Part shown: piece by piece, positions 42,909 through 51,467 of the stretch
Layout of the letters: each line of letters opens with the position of its first letter
Position numbering within the stretch: position 1 is the first letter of the stretch
From: Ferrimonas gelatinilytica
GTDB taxonomy: Bacteria; Pseudomonadota; Gammaproteobacteria; Enterobacterales; Shewanellaceae
Length of the DNA stretch: 64,000 bases
Assembly: GCF_039544205.1 (NCBI RefSeq)
Contig: NZ_BAABLF010000001.1
Coordinates: 182,043-246,042, forward strand
Direction: 5' to 3'
Notes under the pieces: generated by a model
Told to the model about the DNA's origin: nothing
Seen by the model: only the letters and a program-made list of their open reading frames with translations
Databases searched by the model: none
Program-made: the position numbers and the translations under genes

Positions 42909-44025
42909 ACTTCCCTCCGGTTGAAATCAAAAACATAACTACGGAAATAAAGAGATATACTGGGAGTGTCCAAATTGACATTTCTGAGAATTCGATTCCC
43001 AACATCCAGATCAAAGCTATAAAGCCAAAAAATGTCAAGCTCAAATATCTACTCACTCTTGAAATACCCCGATGCAGATCAACTCTATGCGCAAGCATTG
43101 AGAACACGAAAAGCTCGATTAAACTAATCGTTTTTAGTGTGCAAATTGCCATCAGAATTAATGGTTCAGCCTCAAAACCATACACAAAACTCAAACCAAA
43201 ACTTGTGCCTAAGTATAGAAACAAAAATAATATTGGAATAACAGATATTACTTTAGGAAGAATATTGTTAATGCTACCGTGAAAAGAAACCGAGCGAATT
43301 ATCACTTTGGTGGCCGATGACGTCGGAAGCATGATTAGCCCACAAATGGAGAGTATGGGCAAAACATGGCTCGAAGATTGAGCAGTTAATGCAATAAGAA
43401 CAAATACTTTATCAACATATCGATTAATTGTCGGTATCGCTGAGGAAATCAAATATCCTACAGAAACCTTCCTAATTCCTCTAAAAGAAAAAGATACCGT
43501 AATGATGTTGCATCTAAATAATGAGCGTATTGAATAAAGGCAAGATGTTATATTCGCCAAGGCATAAGCAATAAAGACATCAAAGTTTGAATAAAAAAGG
43601 ACTATAAAAACTGTTGTCTGTATTAAAAGCATTTTTGCAATTGTTCTATCTTTCTCTGCGATTCTTAATAGGTTCATCGCAGTATCGGCCAACATTAACG
43701 AGCAGAGAAAAACTACAATTAATAAGTCAACCTGATCTTGAAGTATTCCAACCGCAAAAACGAAGAAAGCGTATACTATTGCAATGTAGAAAAATATAGA
43801 GACATCGTACTTATTTTTACCGCTATCTGAAATCACAACAACGTTATAACATGCTGTATTTAACACGTGAACAAAAAGAAGCGGAACGTACATTAAGTAG
43901 TTAAACTTTAAGTATAAGTCAACATCCCTCCTGTACAATTCTGGAAGTACTATAAGCTGCAAAAGCATCAAACTCAGCAGCATAGGTCCAAAGCTATAAA
44001 GAAACTGTACTATGTTTTTCTTCAA
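42880..44025 (-). CDS. Wzx-like polysaccharide flippase
   Basis: The product is 381 residues, mostly hydrophobic with about ten or more helices and short polar loops. This fits a MATE/PST-type flippase that moves the undecaprenyl-linked O-unit across the inner membrane. Position beside a Wzy-like gene supports the call. The start is a TTG at 44025, overlapping the wzy-like gene by 32 bases; a Met near residue 15 is an alternative. It has very low GC. Sequence divergence is typical of Wzx, so family assignment rests on topology and context. Confidence 0.7.
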   Translation of the reverse strand: MKKNIVQFLYSFGPMLLSLMLLQLIVLPELYRRDVDLYLKFNYLMYVPLLFVHVLNTACYNVVVISDSGKNKYDVSIFFYIAIVYAFFVFAVGILQDQVDLLIVVFLCSLMLADTAMNLLRIAEKDRTIAKMLLIQTTVFIVLFYSNFDVFIAYALANITSCLYSIRSLFRCNIITVSFSFRGIRKVSVGYLISSAIPTINRYVDKVFVLIALTAQSSSHVLPILSICGLIMLPTSSATKVIIRSVSFHGSINNILPKVISVIPILFLFLYLGTSFGLSFVYGFEAEPLILMAICTLKTISLIELFVFSMLAHRVDLHRGISRVSRYLSLTFFGFIALIWMLGIEFSEMSIWTLPVYLFISVVMFLISTGGKYGSVTKKHC

Positions 44026-45157
44026 ACTTGCTCACCCATCTTTTTCGCTTGAATGCAACTAAAACAGCAGTCATTGAAATGACAACATAATTATCCAAAT
44101 TGTTACCGCTAAACATTGAACCAATAAAGATCACTGCCAAGGAGTAGTAAAGAACTGAATAGCTCTCGAATTGACTTGAAACAACATCAAAAAATAGTTT
44201 TACAAACTGTATAAGTAGAAACAGACTTAATGCAAATCCAAAAATCCCATTAAAAAATATCAGTTCGAGAAACAGATTGTGCGGATAGGGGAATTGATCG
44301 TGCCCAAATTTGGTTATAAAAATATCATAAGATTGGCCAAAGCTTACTATCCACTCTAAAGGATTATTGAAAAATTCTGCCCATGGCGCTAAGCGCAGGG
44401 ATAATGATTGATTCCCTTCGTAATCAAAGTTAAATAAACGACTACTTATAAGAACTTCTTGATTTCCGATAACAAAAACAACCATTATAGAAAATACGGA
44501 AAACAACCAAAAAATACCACTAGAGATTTTAATTTTACCAAGGCAACTATGGAATGCTGCGAATAGTAAAAGCGCTATGGCGATAATCCCCCCTCGAGAT
44601 CCAGTCGCAACAATCCCCAATATCATTATTGAAATTGTAAACGCTATCAATATTACTTTGCGAAGGGTAGTATTTATAAATTTAATCAACAAAAGTGGAA
44701 AAAGTGACAATACTGCAAAGACTCGATACAGCATATTAGGTCCGAATACGAAACTACCGCGCTGACCACTACTCAATATTGTCCCGCAAACAAAGAATGC
44801 CAGAAGAAGCAAAGACGACACTGCCAGTGTTCTTGTGAATTTTTCCGACCACTCATTTCTTCTTATATAACTAAATAAAAATGCCAAACAGAAGACTGAT
44901 ACTATGCAATGGAAAACCCACATCGGATAATAATATTCATAATCAGCCAATGCGCTTGTTATAAAGACGGGAATTAAGGACAGAAGGAATAAAATCGTAC
45001 CTTTAGAAAACACAATGCTATAGTTATTACAAGAAAGCATGAAAACACTCACAATAGCAACAGCAAAAGGAAACACTCTAATGCCCATCACATCGGAACC
45101 ACCAGAAAAAAGTAGCCAAAAAAATGAAACAATAACCAGGATTGGGGCTATATTCAT
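43994..45157 (-). CDS. Wzy-like O-antigen polymerase
   Basis: The product is 387 residues with about eleven hydrophobic helices and one larger polar loop near residues 250-300 (SRLFNFDYEGNQSLSLRLAP, FGHDQFPYPHNLFLELIFFN), the feature of Wzy and WaaL enzymes. The PHNLFLE pattern is a common ligase/polymerase motif. As the locus also has Wzx and Wzz, polymerase is the better call than ligase. It joins O-units in the periplasm. It overlaps the next gene, and its codon use is AT-rich. Confidence 0.8.
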   Translation of the reverse strand: MNIAPILVIVSFFWLLFSGGSDVMGIRVFPFAVAIVSVFMLSCNNYSIVFSKGTILFLLSLIPVFITSALADYEYYYPMWVFHCIVSVFCLAFLFSYIRRNEWSEKFTRTLAVSSLLLLAFFVCGTILSSGQRGSFVFGPNMLYRVFAVLSLFPLLLIKFINTTLRKVILIAFTISIMILGIVATGSRGGIIAIALLLFAAFHSCLGKIKISSGIFWLFSVFSIMVVFVIGNQEVLISSRLFNFDYEGNQSLSLRLAPWAEFFNNPLEWIVSFGQSYDIFITKFGHDQFPYPHNLFLELIFFNGIFGFALSLFLLIQFVKLFFDVVSSQFESYSVLYYSLAVIFIGSMFSGNNLDNYVVISMTAVLVAFKRKRWVSKFEEKHSTVSL

Positions 45158-45255
45158 GCAGTGTAATCTTGTTCAACTTTGAAATCAAAGAGACATTTCA
45201 GCTGCAAGTAAGGCTCGGCTTACTTGCAGTTGAATATTGAAATAGATAGAAGGTT

Positions 45256-46008
45256 TTACTTTCTAAATATGGCTCTATATCCATAATTAGCAAAATGGAA
45301 AAGAGCAATACTAAAACTTAGCCCCTCAATCTCCCGATAAATCTGCCACTGTCGTTTGGCCTTTTTTAATTTGTTCGAGGAAATTGAACCATTGACGATT
45401 CTATAATAAGTCAAAACTGTTTTGAGACACGTTGCGCTTTCACCGTCCTTTAGAATACTAAGCCAAAACGCATAGTCCTGACCAGTTCTGATTAAAGGCA
45501 TTCTTTTTGAGCCAATAATTCTCTTTTTTATGACGACGGTTGAGCATCCTATCGTTGCTCTCTTTGACAGCATATCATTATAACCAACAGTTCCCATAGA
45601 GTTTGCATCAATGACATTAGTACCTATGACGCCATCCTCAGAGATTGTCGAGTAGGACGTAAATGAGAAATTTATATCTTTATTTCTCATAAACTCTATT
45701 TGAACTTTAAGCTTATTTTCATTCCAGATATCGTCTGAGTCCAGAAAAGCAACATATTTTCCAGAAGCCATTTCTATCGCCGCATTCCTTGTCACGGCAG
45801 CTCCAGAGTTATCACTATTCCTATATAATTTGATTCGACTATCTTTGCTAGAGAATTCTTCAAGAATTGAAGCCGTCATATCCGTTGAACAATCGTCCAC
45901 CACAATTAGTTCCCAATTGCTGTAAGACTGCTTCAATACTGAATTAATGGACTCCGCTACAAACCTCTCAGAGTTGTAGCATGGCATAATTACACTGACT
46001 AATTCCAT
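45256..46008 (-). CDS. Family 2 glycosyltransferase
   Basis: The product is 250 residues. VSVIMPCYNSERFVAESINS and NWELIVVDDCSTDMT give the nucleotide-binding fold, and YVAFLDSDDIWNENKL holds the DxD metal site, all features of GT2 (GT-A fold). It should add one sugar to the O-unit on the cytoplasmic face of the membrane. I start at the ATG at 46008, two bases after the rfbC stop; a TTG at 46014 would overlap that stop. The C-terminal end has a basic, hydrophobic stretch that may bind the membrane. 98 bases separate it from wzy. Confidence 0.9.
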   Translation of the reverse strand: MELVSVIMPCYNSERFVAESINSVLKQSYSNWELIVVDDCSTDMTASILEEFSSKDSRIKLYRNSDNSGAAVTRNAAIEMASGKYVAFLDSDDIWNENKLKVQIEFMRNKDINFSFTSYSTISEDGVIGTNVIDANSMGTVGYNDMLSKRATIGCSTVVIKKRIIGSKRMPLIRTGQDYAFWLSILKDGESATCLKTVLTYYRIVNGSISSNKLKKAKRQWQIYREIEGLSFSIALFHFANYGYRAIFRK

Positions 46009-46010
46009 AT

Positions 46011-46550
46011 TCAAATATTATCAAAAATTTCTTTAAAACTAGGAAGCAACTTGTCTTTATCAGAAATCAAAGGGGAATCTACCTTCCAATCAATATTCAA
46101 ATGCTCATCATTCCAAATGATCCCTCCTTCATCTTGAGGATCATAATATTCTGTACATTTATAATGAAAATCAGCAAATTCACTAAGTACAGAAAAACCA
46201 TGAGCAAAACCAGGTGGAATCCAAAGCTGTCGATTGTTAACGTCATTGAGAATTACAGCTAGCGATTTGCCAAATGTCGGAGAATTCTCCCTCAGGTCAA
46301 CAGCAACATCAAGAACTTCTCCACGGGTAACGCTAACTAACTTACCTTGAGGTTTGTTTTTCTGAAAGTGTAACCCTCTAATTACACCTTTCGATGATCG
46401 AGAGCGATTATCCTGAACAAAGTCAAAGTCAATACCAGACTTTTTGAATCTTTCCAGTTGAAAAGATTCAAAAAAGAATCCTCGACTATCTCCAAATACT
46501 TTAGGCTCAATTATATAGCAGTCTGACAGCTCAGTATTGATTACTTTCAT
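46011..46550 (-). CDS. rfbC: dTDP-4-dehydrorhamnose 3,5-epimerase
   Basis: RfbC (RmlC) epimerises dTDP-4-keto-6-deoxyglucose at C3 and C5 toward the L-rhamnose series. The product is 179 residues, the normal length, of cupin fold. DSRGFFFESFQLERF, GVIRGLHFQKNKPQGKLV (active-site His), GEVLDVAVDLRENSPTFGK and WIPPGFAHGFSVLSE are the standard blocks, with the base Tyr in FHYKCTEYYDP. Its ATG overlaps the rfbA stop by one base (TAATG). Confidence 0.96.
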   Translation of the reverse strand: MKVINTELSDCYIIEPKVFGDSRGFFFESFQLERFKKSGIDFDFVQDNRSRSSKGVIRGLHFQKNKPQGKLVSVTRGEVLDVAVDLRENSPTFGKSLAVILNDVNNRQLWIPPGFAHGFSVLSEFADFHYKCTEYYDPQDEGGIIWNDEHLNIDWKVDSPLISDKDKLLPSFKEIFDNI

Positions 46551-47449
46551 TATACATTTGCTCTCGTTGATTTTCTTAACACAGAGTCTTGCACCAGTGA
46601 ATTTAGATACTTTCCATATTCATTTTTCTTCATTAAATCGGCCACTTTCAAAATATCAGAGTCAGTTAACCATCCTTTGTTCCAAGCAATTTCTTCTAAG
46701 CAAGCGACTTTCAACCCTTGTACATGTTCGATGGTCTGAATAAAGGAAGATGCTTCATGTAAACTTTCGTGTGTACCGGTATCAAGCCAAGCAAAACCTC
46801 GACCCAATAACTCTACATTTAGTTCACCATTTTCAAGATACATCTGATTTATTGAAGTTATCTCTAGCTCCCCGCGTTCCGAAGGAGTGACTGACTTTGC
46901 GTAATCGACGACTTGGCTATCATAAAAATAAAGCCCTGTCACAGCCCAATTAGATTTTGGATTTTGGGGCTTTTCTTCAATGGACGTAGCCCGATAAGTA
47001 TCATCGAATCCAACTACACCAAATCTCTCAGGATCTTTTACATGGTATCCAAAAACGGTAGCTCCGCGATTATTTTTGATAACGCTTTGCAGTTGCCTAG
47101 AAAAAGACTGCCCATAGAAAATATTATCTCCCAAAATCAAACATACTGGGTCTTTACCGATAAAGTCTTCACCAATCAGGAAAGCCTGCGCTAAACCCTC
47201 AGGTTTTGGCTGAACAGCATAGGAAACATTAATACCGAACTGAGAACCATCTCCGATAAGACGTACAAATGAATCATTATCTTCAGGAGTAGTAATAATT
47301 AGGATATCTCTAATCCCAGCCAACATCAGTGTTGATATAGGATAGTAGATCATCGGCTTATCATAAACCGGCAACAATTGTTTTGACACGCCCATTGTGA
47401 TTGGATATAAACGAGTTCCTGAGCCACCTGCGAGAATTATTCCTTTCAT
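46550..47449 (-). CDS. rfbA: Glucose-1-phosphate thymidylyltransferase
   Basis: RfbA (RmlA) joins dTTP and glucose-1-phosphate to dTDP-glucose, the first step of dTDP-rhamnose synthesis. The product is 299 residues, the normal length. It opens with GIILAGGSGTRLYPITMGVS, followed by KQLLPVYDKPMIYYP, and contains LGDNIFYGQSFSRQL and SIEEKPQNPKSNWAVTGLYF. RGFAWLDTGTHESLHEAS is near the C-terminus. It starts six bases after the rfbB stop. A second nucleotide-sugar entry besides galU therefore feeds the locus. Confidence 0.97.
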   Translation of the reverse strand: MKGIILAGGSGTRLYPITMGVSKQLLPVYDKPMIYYPISTLMLAGIRDILIITTPEDNDSFVRLIGDGSQFGINVSYAVQPKPEGLAQAFLIGEDFIGKDPVCLILGDNIFYGQSFSRQLQSVIKNNRGATVFGYHVKDPERFGVVGFDDTYRATSIEEKPQNPKSNWAVTGLYFYDSQVVDYAKSVTPSERGELEITSINQMYLENGELNVELLGRGFAWLDTGTHESLHEASSFIQTIEHVQGLKVACLEEIAWNKGWLTDSDILKVADLMKKNEYGKYLNSLVQDSVLRKSTRANV

Positions 47450-47455
47450 CTTATT

Positions 47456-48520
47456 TTACCCCTTGAAACCTAATCTTTCACCAACATACGAACCATCCAA
47501 GACACGTTCCCACCAATCTTTATTATTTAGGTACCACTCGACCGTTTTACGGATCCCGGTATCAAAAGTTTCTTCCGGCTTCCAGCCCAGTTCGCGCTCG
47601 ATTTTAGACGCGTCGATTGCATAGCGAACGTCATGGCCCGGGCGATCAGTAACGAAAGTAATAAGATCTTCGTAAGCGTTAACATCTTCAGGCTTATTTG
47701 GGTGTAGCTCTTCAAGCAGAGTGCAGATGGTTTTTACCACATCAATATTAGCTTTCTCGTTATGGCCACCAATGTTGTAGGTTTCTCCTACCACACCTTC
47801 TTTTACCACCTTGTACAGTGCTCGTGCATGGTCTTCCACGAATAGCCAATCACGAACCTGCATGCCATCGCCATAAACTGGCAATGCTTTGCCAGACATG
47901 GCATTAAGGATCATCAATGGGATCAGTTTTTCCGGGAAATGGTATGGCCCATAGTTGTTAGAACAGTTCGTGACGATTGTTGGCAGGCCATAAGTACGAC
48001 GCCAAGCTCTTACTAGATGGTCACTTGAGGCTTTAGATGCAGAGTATGGGCTGCTCGGCTCGTAAGAGGTCGTTTCGGTGAATAGGTCATCAGCGCCTTC
48101 TAAATCGCCATATACCTCATCGGTTGAGATATGGTGGAATCGGAACGCTTTTTTCTGGGCATCTTCGAGTGTGTTCCAGTATTGGCGAGTCGCTTCCAGC
48201 AAGATATAGGTGCCCACGATGTTGGTTTCGATAAAAGCTGCGGGTCCATCAATGGAACGGTCAACATGACTTTCCGCCGCAAGGTGCATCACCGCATCGG
48301 GTTTATGCTCAGTAAAGACGCGGTCCATTTCTGCTCGATTGCAAATATCAACCTGCTCAAATATGTAACGGCTAGACTCTTCCACTTCACCGAGTGACTC
48401 AAGATTGCCAGCATAAGTGAGCTTATCAACATTTACTGCAGTGTCTTCAGTATTCTTAATAATGTGCCGTACAACAGCGGATCCAATAAAACCAGCTCCG
48501 CCCGTAACCAAAATTTTCAT
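47456..48520 (-). CDS. rfbB: dTDP-glucose 4,6-dehydratase
   Basis: RfbB (RmlB) converts dTDP-glucose to dTDP-4-keto-6-deoxyglucose. The product is 354 residues. KILVTGGAGFIGSAVVRHII is the NAD-binding motif, AAESHVDRSIDGP and HISTDEVYGDLEG the catalytic region (Thr-Asp-Glu), and SPYSASKASSDHLVRAW the Tyr-x3-Lys pair. NNYGPYHFPEKLIPLMI is the substrate loop. It is the first gene of the AT-rich O-antigen block. An ops-like element lies about 48 bases upstream. AGGAT precedes the ATG. Confidence 0.97.
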   Translation of the reverse strand: MKILVTGGAGFIGSAVVRHIIKNTEDTAVNVDKLTYAGNLESLGEVEESSRYIFEQVDICNRAEMDRVFTEHKPDAVMHLAAESHVDRSIDGPAAFIETNIVGTYILLEATRQYWNTLEDAQKKAFRFHHISTDEVYGDLEGADDLFTETTSYEPSSPYSASKASSDHLVRAWRRTYGLPTIVTNCSNNYGPYHFPEKLIPLMILNAMSGKALPVYGDGMQVRDWLFVEDHARALYKVVKEGVVGETYNIGGHNEKANIDVVKTICTLLEELHPNKPEDVNAYEDLITFVTDRPGHDVRYAIDASKIERELGWKPEETFDTGIRKTVEWYLNNKDWWERVLDGSYVGERLGFKG

Positions 48521-48567
48521 AATTTATCCTGGACTAAAGATTAGAATGTTCACCAGACAGGCTCTGA

Positions 48568-48578
48568 AAGCTACAGCC
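48568..48578 (-). promoter_or_regulatory. ops-like element upstream of rfbB
   Basis: On the minus strand the 11 bases GGCTGTAGCTT differ from the ops consensus GGCGGTAGCNT at one position (fourth base). The element lies in the leader of the rfb operon, and an RfaH gene is present at 54605-55111. RfaH binds ops in paused transcription complexes to suppress termination in long polysaccharide operons. The one mismatch keeps this tentative. Confidence 0.5.
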
Positions 48579-48627
48579 GGGTGATGTCAAAAGTGTTTTA
48601 ATTGAGACGCTTTTCACCCCAAAGAGA

Positions 48628-48652
48628 AAGCCTCTTTTGATTAAAGAGGCTT
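48628..48652 (-). terminator. Hairpin after wecA
   Basis: The stem AAGCCTCTTT / AAAGAGGCTT has a five-base loop. On the minus strand a weak T-rich tail (TTTCTCTTT) follows. It lies 55 bases past the wecA stop and before the ops-like element. Confidence 0.65.
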
Positions 48653-48706
48653 GGTATATTAGTCGCTTATTTACTAACAGGAGGAGTGTTATCTCCAGAC
48701 GTAAAA

Positions 48707-49765
48707 TCACTTACCATGTGCACGTAGCCATTTAACGACTTTCCAAATGTGCTGGATGAGATAACTGTATCCTGCAAACATGAGTAAGAAGCCGAGAAGC
48801 AATAAAATATCTGGCAGATTAAACCAATAACCCATGACGCCAATGACGGAAATGCTTAGCGCGAGGCAACTGATCCAAGCTAATGCGCCTTTGGACGTTA
48901 ATCCTGCTCTCATAAAGATATGATGTAAGTGATCACGGTCAGGCTTAAAAGGGCTTTGCCCCTTTTTCTTGCGCCGATACATGATGGCAGCCATATCCAT
49001 TAAGGGAATCGCAATAATCCACAGGGCTAAAACTGGCGAAAATGAGCGATTTTCTCCTTGGCTTCCGAGGACTAGCAGCCAAACTATAGTTAAACCAATC
49101 ACCATGGAGCCCGCATCGCCCATGAATATTTTACGCAGCCTTCCGGTGGGCCAGCCTAGATTAAACATCAGGTAGGCGGCGATAGCGGCGATAAAGAGTA
49201 GCGGCAACATAAACCAAGGATCATTGTTCAACGCCATTAAAACCGCAAGCCCACCAAAGCTGATCATGCTCAGCATTCCGGCCAAACCGTCGATGCCGTC
49301 CACCATGTTAAATGCGTTAATGGCTCCAATCACGGCAATCAATGTAACCACAGGGCCAAAAACGCCGAGTTCGACGACGCCAAATCCGAACAGATTTCCA
49401 AAATCTCGCAGGTACTCGTCAGCACCAAAGATCATCAGGGATGCCGCGAACGCCTGAGCGAAAAGGCGGTAAGACACCTTGAGGTCATATTTATCATCCA
49501 GGACACCGATAAACAGCATCAATGCAGCAGACAACAAATACATCTTCAGGGTCGTGCCCACAGGGAAAAAGACTAAGGCAGCCGACATCACAGAGATAAA
49601 AATTGCGATACCGCCTATGAGCGGGATAGCGCCATTGTGAGCTTTGCGCCCACCAGGCACGTCTACCAGTCCAGCTTTGATCGCCACAGGCTTACCCAAT
49701 CGGATCAAAAGATAGCTGAGTAGGAAGGTAAACAGTAATGGTAGTAGCGTGGTTTTCAGTTCCAT
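48707..49765 (-). CDS. wecA: Undecaprenyl-phosphate N-acetylglucosaminyl 1-phosphate transferase
   Basis: WecA starts O-antigen synthesis by moving GlcNAc-1-phosphate from UDP-GlcNAc to undecaprenyl phosphate at the inner membrane. The product is 352 residues with about eleven hydrophobic helices. GGRKAHNGAIPLIGGIAI, FIGVLDDKYDLKVSYR (DD motif), NAFNMVDGIDGLAG, GDAGSMVIG and the cytoplasmic PDRDHLHHIFMRAG (HxHH-like) are the PNPT-family landmarks. It lies upstream of the rfb genes, with a hairpin between them. Confidence 0.94.
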   Translation of the reverse strand: MELKTTLLPLLFTFLLSYLLIRLGKPVAIKAGLVDVPGGRKAHNGAIPLIGGIAIFISVMSAALVFFPVGTTLKMYLLSAALMLFIGVLDDKYDLKVSYRLFAQAFAASLMIFGADEYLRDFGNLFGFGVVELGVFGPVVTLIAVIGAINAFNMVDGIDGLAGMLSMISFGGLAVLMALNNDPWFMLPLLFIAAIAAYLMFNLGWPTGRLRKIFMGDAGSMVIGLTIVWLLVLGSQGENRSFSPVLALWIIAIPLMDMAAIMYRRKKKGQSPFKPDRDHLHHIFMRAGLTSKGALAWISCLALSISVIGVMGYWFNLPDILLLLGFLLMFAGYSYLIQHIWKVVKWLRAHGK

Positions 49766-49784
49766 GGGTGGTCCAGATAGATTC

Positions 49785-49945
49785 TAAGAGCAAAAGCCTA
49801 GGTACTAGGTTCTAAAAGCAAGAGTCTAGGTGCTAGGTGCTAGGTGCTAGGCGCTAGGTGCTAGGTGCTAGGTGCTAGGTTCTAAAAGCAAGAGTCTAGG
49901 TGCTAGGTGCTAGGTGCTAGGTGCTAGGTGCTAGGTGCTAGGTAT
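49785..49945. repeat. TGCTAGG heptamer array, two-tier, 70-bp period
   Basis: Two blocks of TGCTAGG (and one GCGCTAGG variant) are each headed by TCTAAAAGCAAGAGTCTAGG. The two heads start at 49811 and 49881, exactly 70 bases (ten heptamers) apart. The conserved CCGGGTACCCGG flank is absent here. The array lies between wecA and the wzz gene. The rest of the gap to 50039 holds a hairpin-like GGCCGCGATGGCTTCC and its complement near 49952-49990, the probable terminator of the wzz transcript. Confidence 0.92.
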
Positions 49946-50039
49946 CAAAGCATGGCCGCGATGGCTTCCGGTTGGGAAGCCATCGCGGCCAGAGAAAAGC
50001 GAAGAATGTTGTTAAACGGAAAAAACTTTAGATTGCTAT

Positions 50040-51002
50040 TCAGCCCTTTCGAGCAAAGTGGCGGATTAGTACAAGCATCACGCCCAGCATGCCGCCGAGC
50101 AGGGTGCCCAGTACGCAGATTAGGGCTCGGGCGGGTTTGGCTTTGAGTTCTGGCACTACAGCCGCGTCGACTGTCTTGAAGACATACTCGTCACGCACTT
50201 CGGCGAACATCACAGTTTTCGCTTGCTCTTCAATCAACTGGTACAACACGCTTTGCATCTCTGCGATGCGAGTCTGTGCCAGTTGTTGTTCCAGATAAGA
50301 AATGCTGCGCTGAGCTTCGCCAAGTTCGCGCTGCTTCATCACCTGGTTAATCTCATCCACCAACCAAGACACCCACTTCTGGGCCAGATGCGGAGAATAA
50401 TGTTCGATTGAAACCTTAATCAATCCTGTCTGCTTGTCCTGTTCCACGCTCATTAGCTCGGTAAACGCTTCATAGGCTTCCTGAGAGCTGGGTTTCGTAC
50501 CCCGGGGAGGATTTGGCTCGCGCAGCCAGGTTTGGGTCTCGGCATCATAAATGTCGCTATCAAGCTCCAACGCATTGGCTCCAGCATCCCATCCTTTTGC
50601 CGCCATGAGTGGTACAAGCAGTTCATGCTTATCGATAAAATGGTTAATGAACTGGCGGGATTTCATCACTTCAATCGCCATAGCTGTATTATCGGCACTG
50701 CCGCCGCCAAGGTTAATCCCCGCCAGCGAGGCCAACCCACCAAACTGGCCAGCAAGGGCCGCTAGCCCACCACCCTTTTCGGCGCTCACCGGTGCCAACA
50801 GGGCTTCGGATTTGTAGACGTTGGGTAGATAGAGCGCAAAGGCAACGGCCGCAATAGCGAAGAGGCCGGTGATTGCACTGATGAGCAATTTTCCGGACCA
50901 GATGGCGGCGAAGAGTTCGCGGAGGTCGATTTCGTCGTCGGCCAGCTCGTAACGGGCGCGGAAATCCAGTTCTGCAGTGTTAGTCGGTATATTTGAATTC
51001 AT
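50040..51002 (-). CDS. wzz: Wzz-type chain-length determinant protein
   Basis: Wzz sits in the inner membrane and sets the length of O-antigen chains made by Wzy. The product is 320 residues. The first transmembrane helix is near residues 35-57 (SAITGLFAIAAVAFALYLP), a periplasmic coiled domain follows (SISYLEQQLAQTRIAEMQ), and the second helix is close to the C-terminus with LGTLLGGMLGVMLVLI, preceded by the Pro-rich PELKAKPARA. Its C-terminal helix closely resembles that of the Wzc protein at 60070. A seven-copy heptamer array lies nine bases upstream of the ATG, which has no clear Shine-Dalgarno. Confidence 0.92.
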   Translation of the reverse strand: MNSNIPTNTAELDFRARYELADDEIDLRELFAAIWSGKLLISAITGLFAIAAVAFALYLPNVYKSEALLAPVSAEKGGGLAALAGQFGGLASLAGINLGGGSADNTAMAIEVMKSRQFINHFIDKHELLVPLMAAKGWDAGANALELDSDIYDAETQTWLREPNPPRGTKPSSQEAYEAFTELMSVEQDKQTGLIKVSIEHYSPHLAQKWVSWLVDEINQVMKQRELGEAQRSISYLEQQLAQTRIAEMQSVLYQLIEEQAKTVMFAEVRDEYVFKTVDAAVVPELKAKPARALICVLGTLLGGMLGVMLVLIRHFARKG

Positions 51003-51010
51003 TATTTTAG

Positions 51011-51059
51011 TTCTAGGTTCTAGGTTCTAGGTTCTAGGTTCTAGGTTCTAGGTTCTAGG
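51011..51059. repeat. TTCTAGG heptamer array (7 copies)
   Basis: Seven perfect copies run between the wzz start codon and the S23-like gene. The S23-like gene reads into the array from the other side, and its stop codon TAG (51048-51050) is inside a heptamer. There is no conserved palindromic flank. Confidence 0.95.
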
Positions 51060-51440
51060 TTCTTCAGGAGCGTACGTAGCAGAAGCTTCATTCACGCTCC
51101 CCTTCCTGATTTTTATCAGACTTGCCAGCATTCGAGAAATTTGACGAGCCTCATTGATCATGCGAGTGGCACTTTCTTGCTCCAGCAATCCAACTTCTCT
51201 GCCTAGCAGGAGTTGAGTGACGAGCTCTCCGGCAGAGCCTTTGGCAAAGTAGAGAAAGCGTGCAGACTCTTGGTTTGACTCCCGCTCTTCTCCTTCGGCA
51301 ATGTTGGAAGGAATAGATAAAGCTGAGCGTGTAATCTGATCTTTGAAGCCGAAATCACGGCAATTGGCCATTTGACCGTACAAATCGACATACAGCCCCA
51401 TTGCTCGCTGCCAGACCTCCAGGTTTTCGTACTTGTACAT
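51048..51440 (-). CDS. Four-helix bundle (S23/IVP-like) protein
   Basis: The product is 130 residues. YENLEVWQRAMGLYVDLYG, FGFKDQITRSALSIPSNIAE and SARFLYFAKGSAGELVTQL are the hallmarks of the S23 ribosomal intervening-sequence protein family, a pentameric four-helix bundle of unknown function. Outside rRNA operons these genes are common in polysaccharide loci, as here between the SLBB gene and wzz. The last residues (EEPRT) and the stop codon come from the TTCTAGG array read in reverse, so the native C-terminus has been replaced or trimmed. Confidence 0.85.
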   Translation of the reverse strand: MYKYENLEVWQRAMGLYVDLYGQMANCRDFGFKDQITRSALSIPSNIAEGEERESNQESARFLYFAKGSAGELVTQLLLGREVGLLEQESATRMINEARQISRMLASLIKIRKGSVNEASATYAPEEPRT

Positions 51441-51467
51441 GCATCCTTTCCTTGGCTAAAGAGCAAG

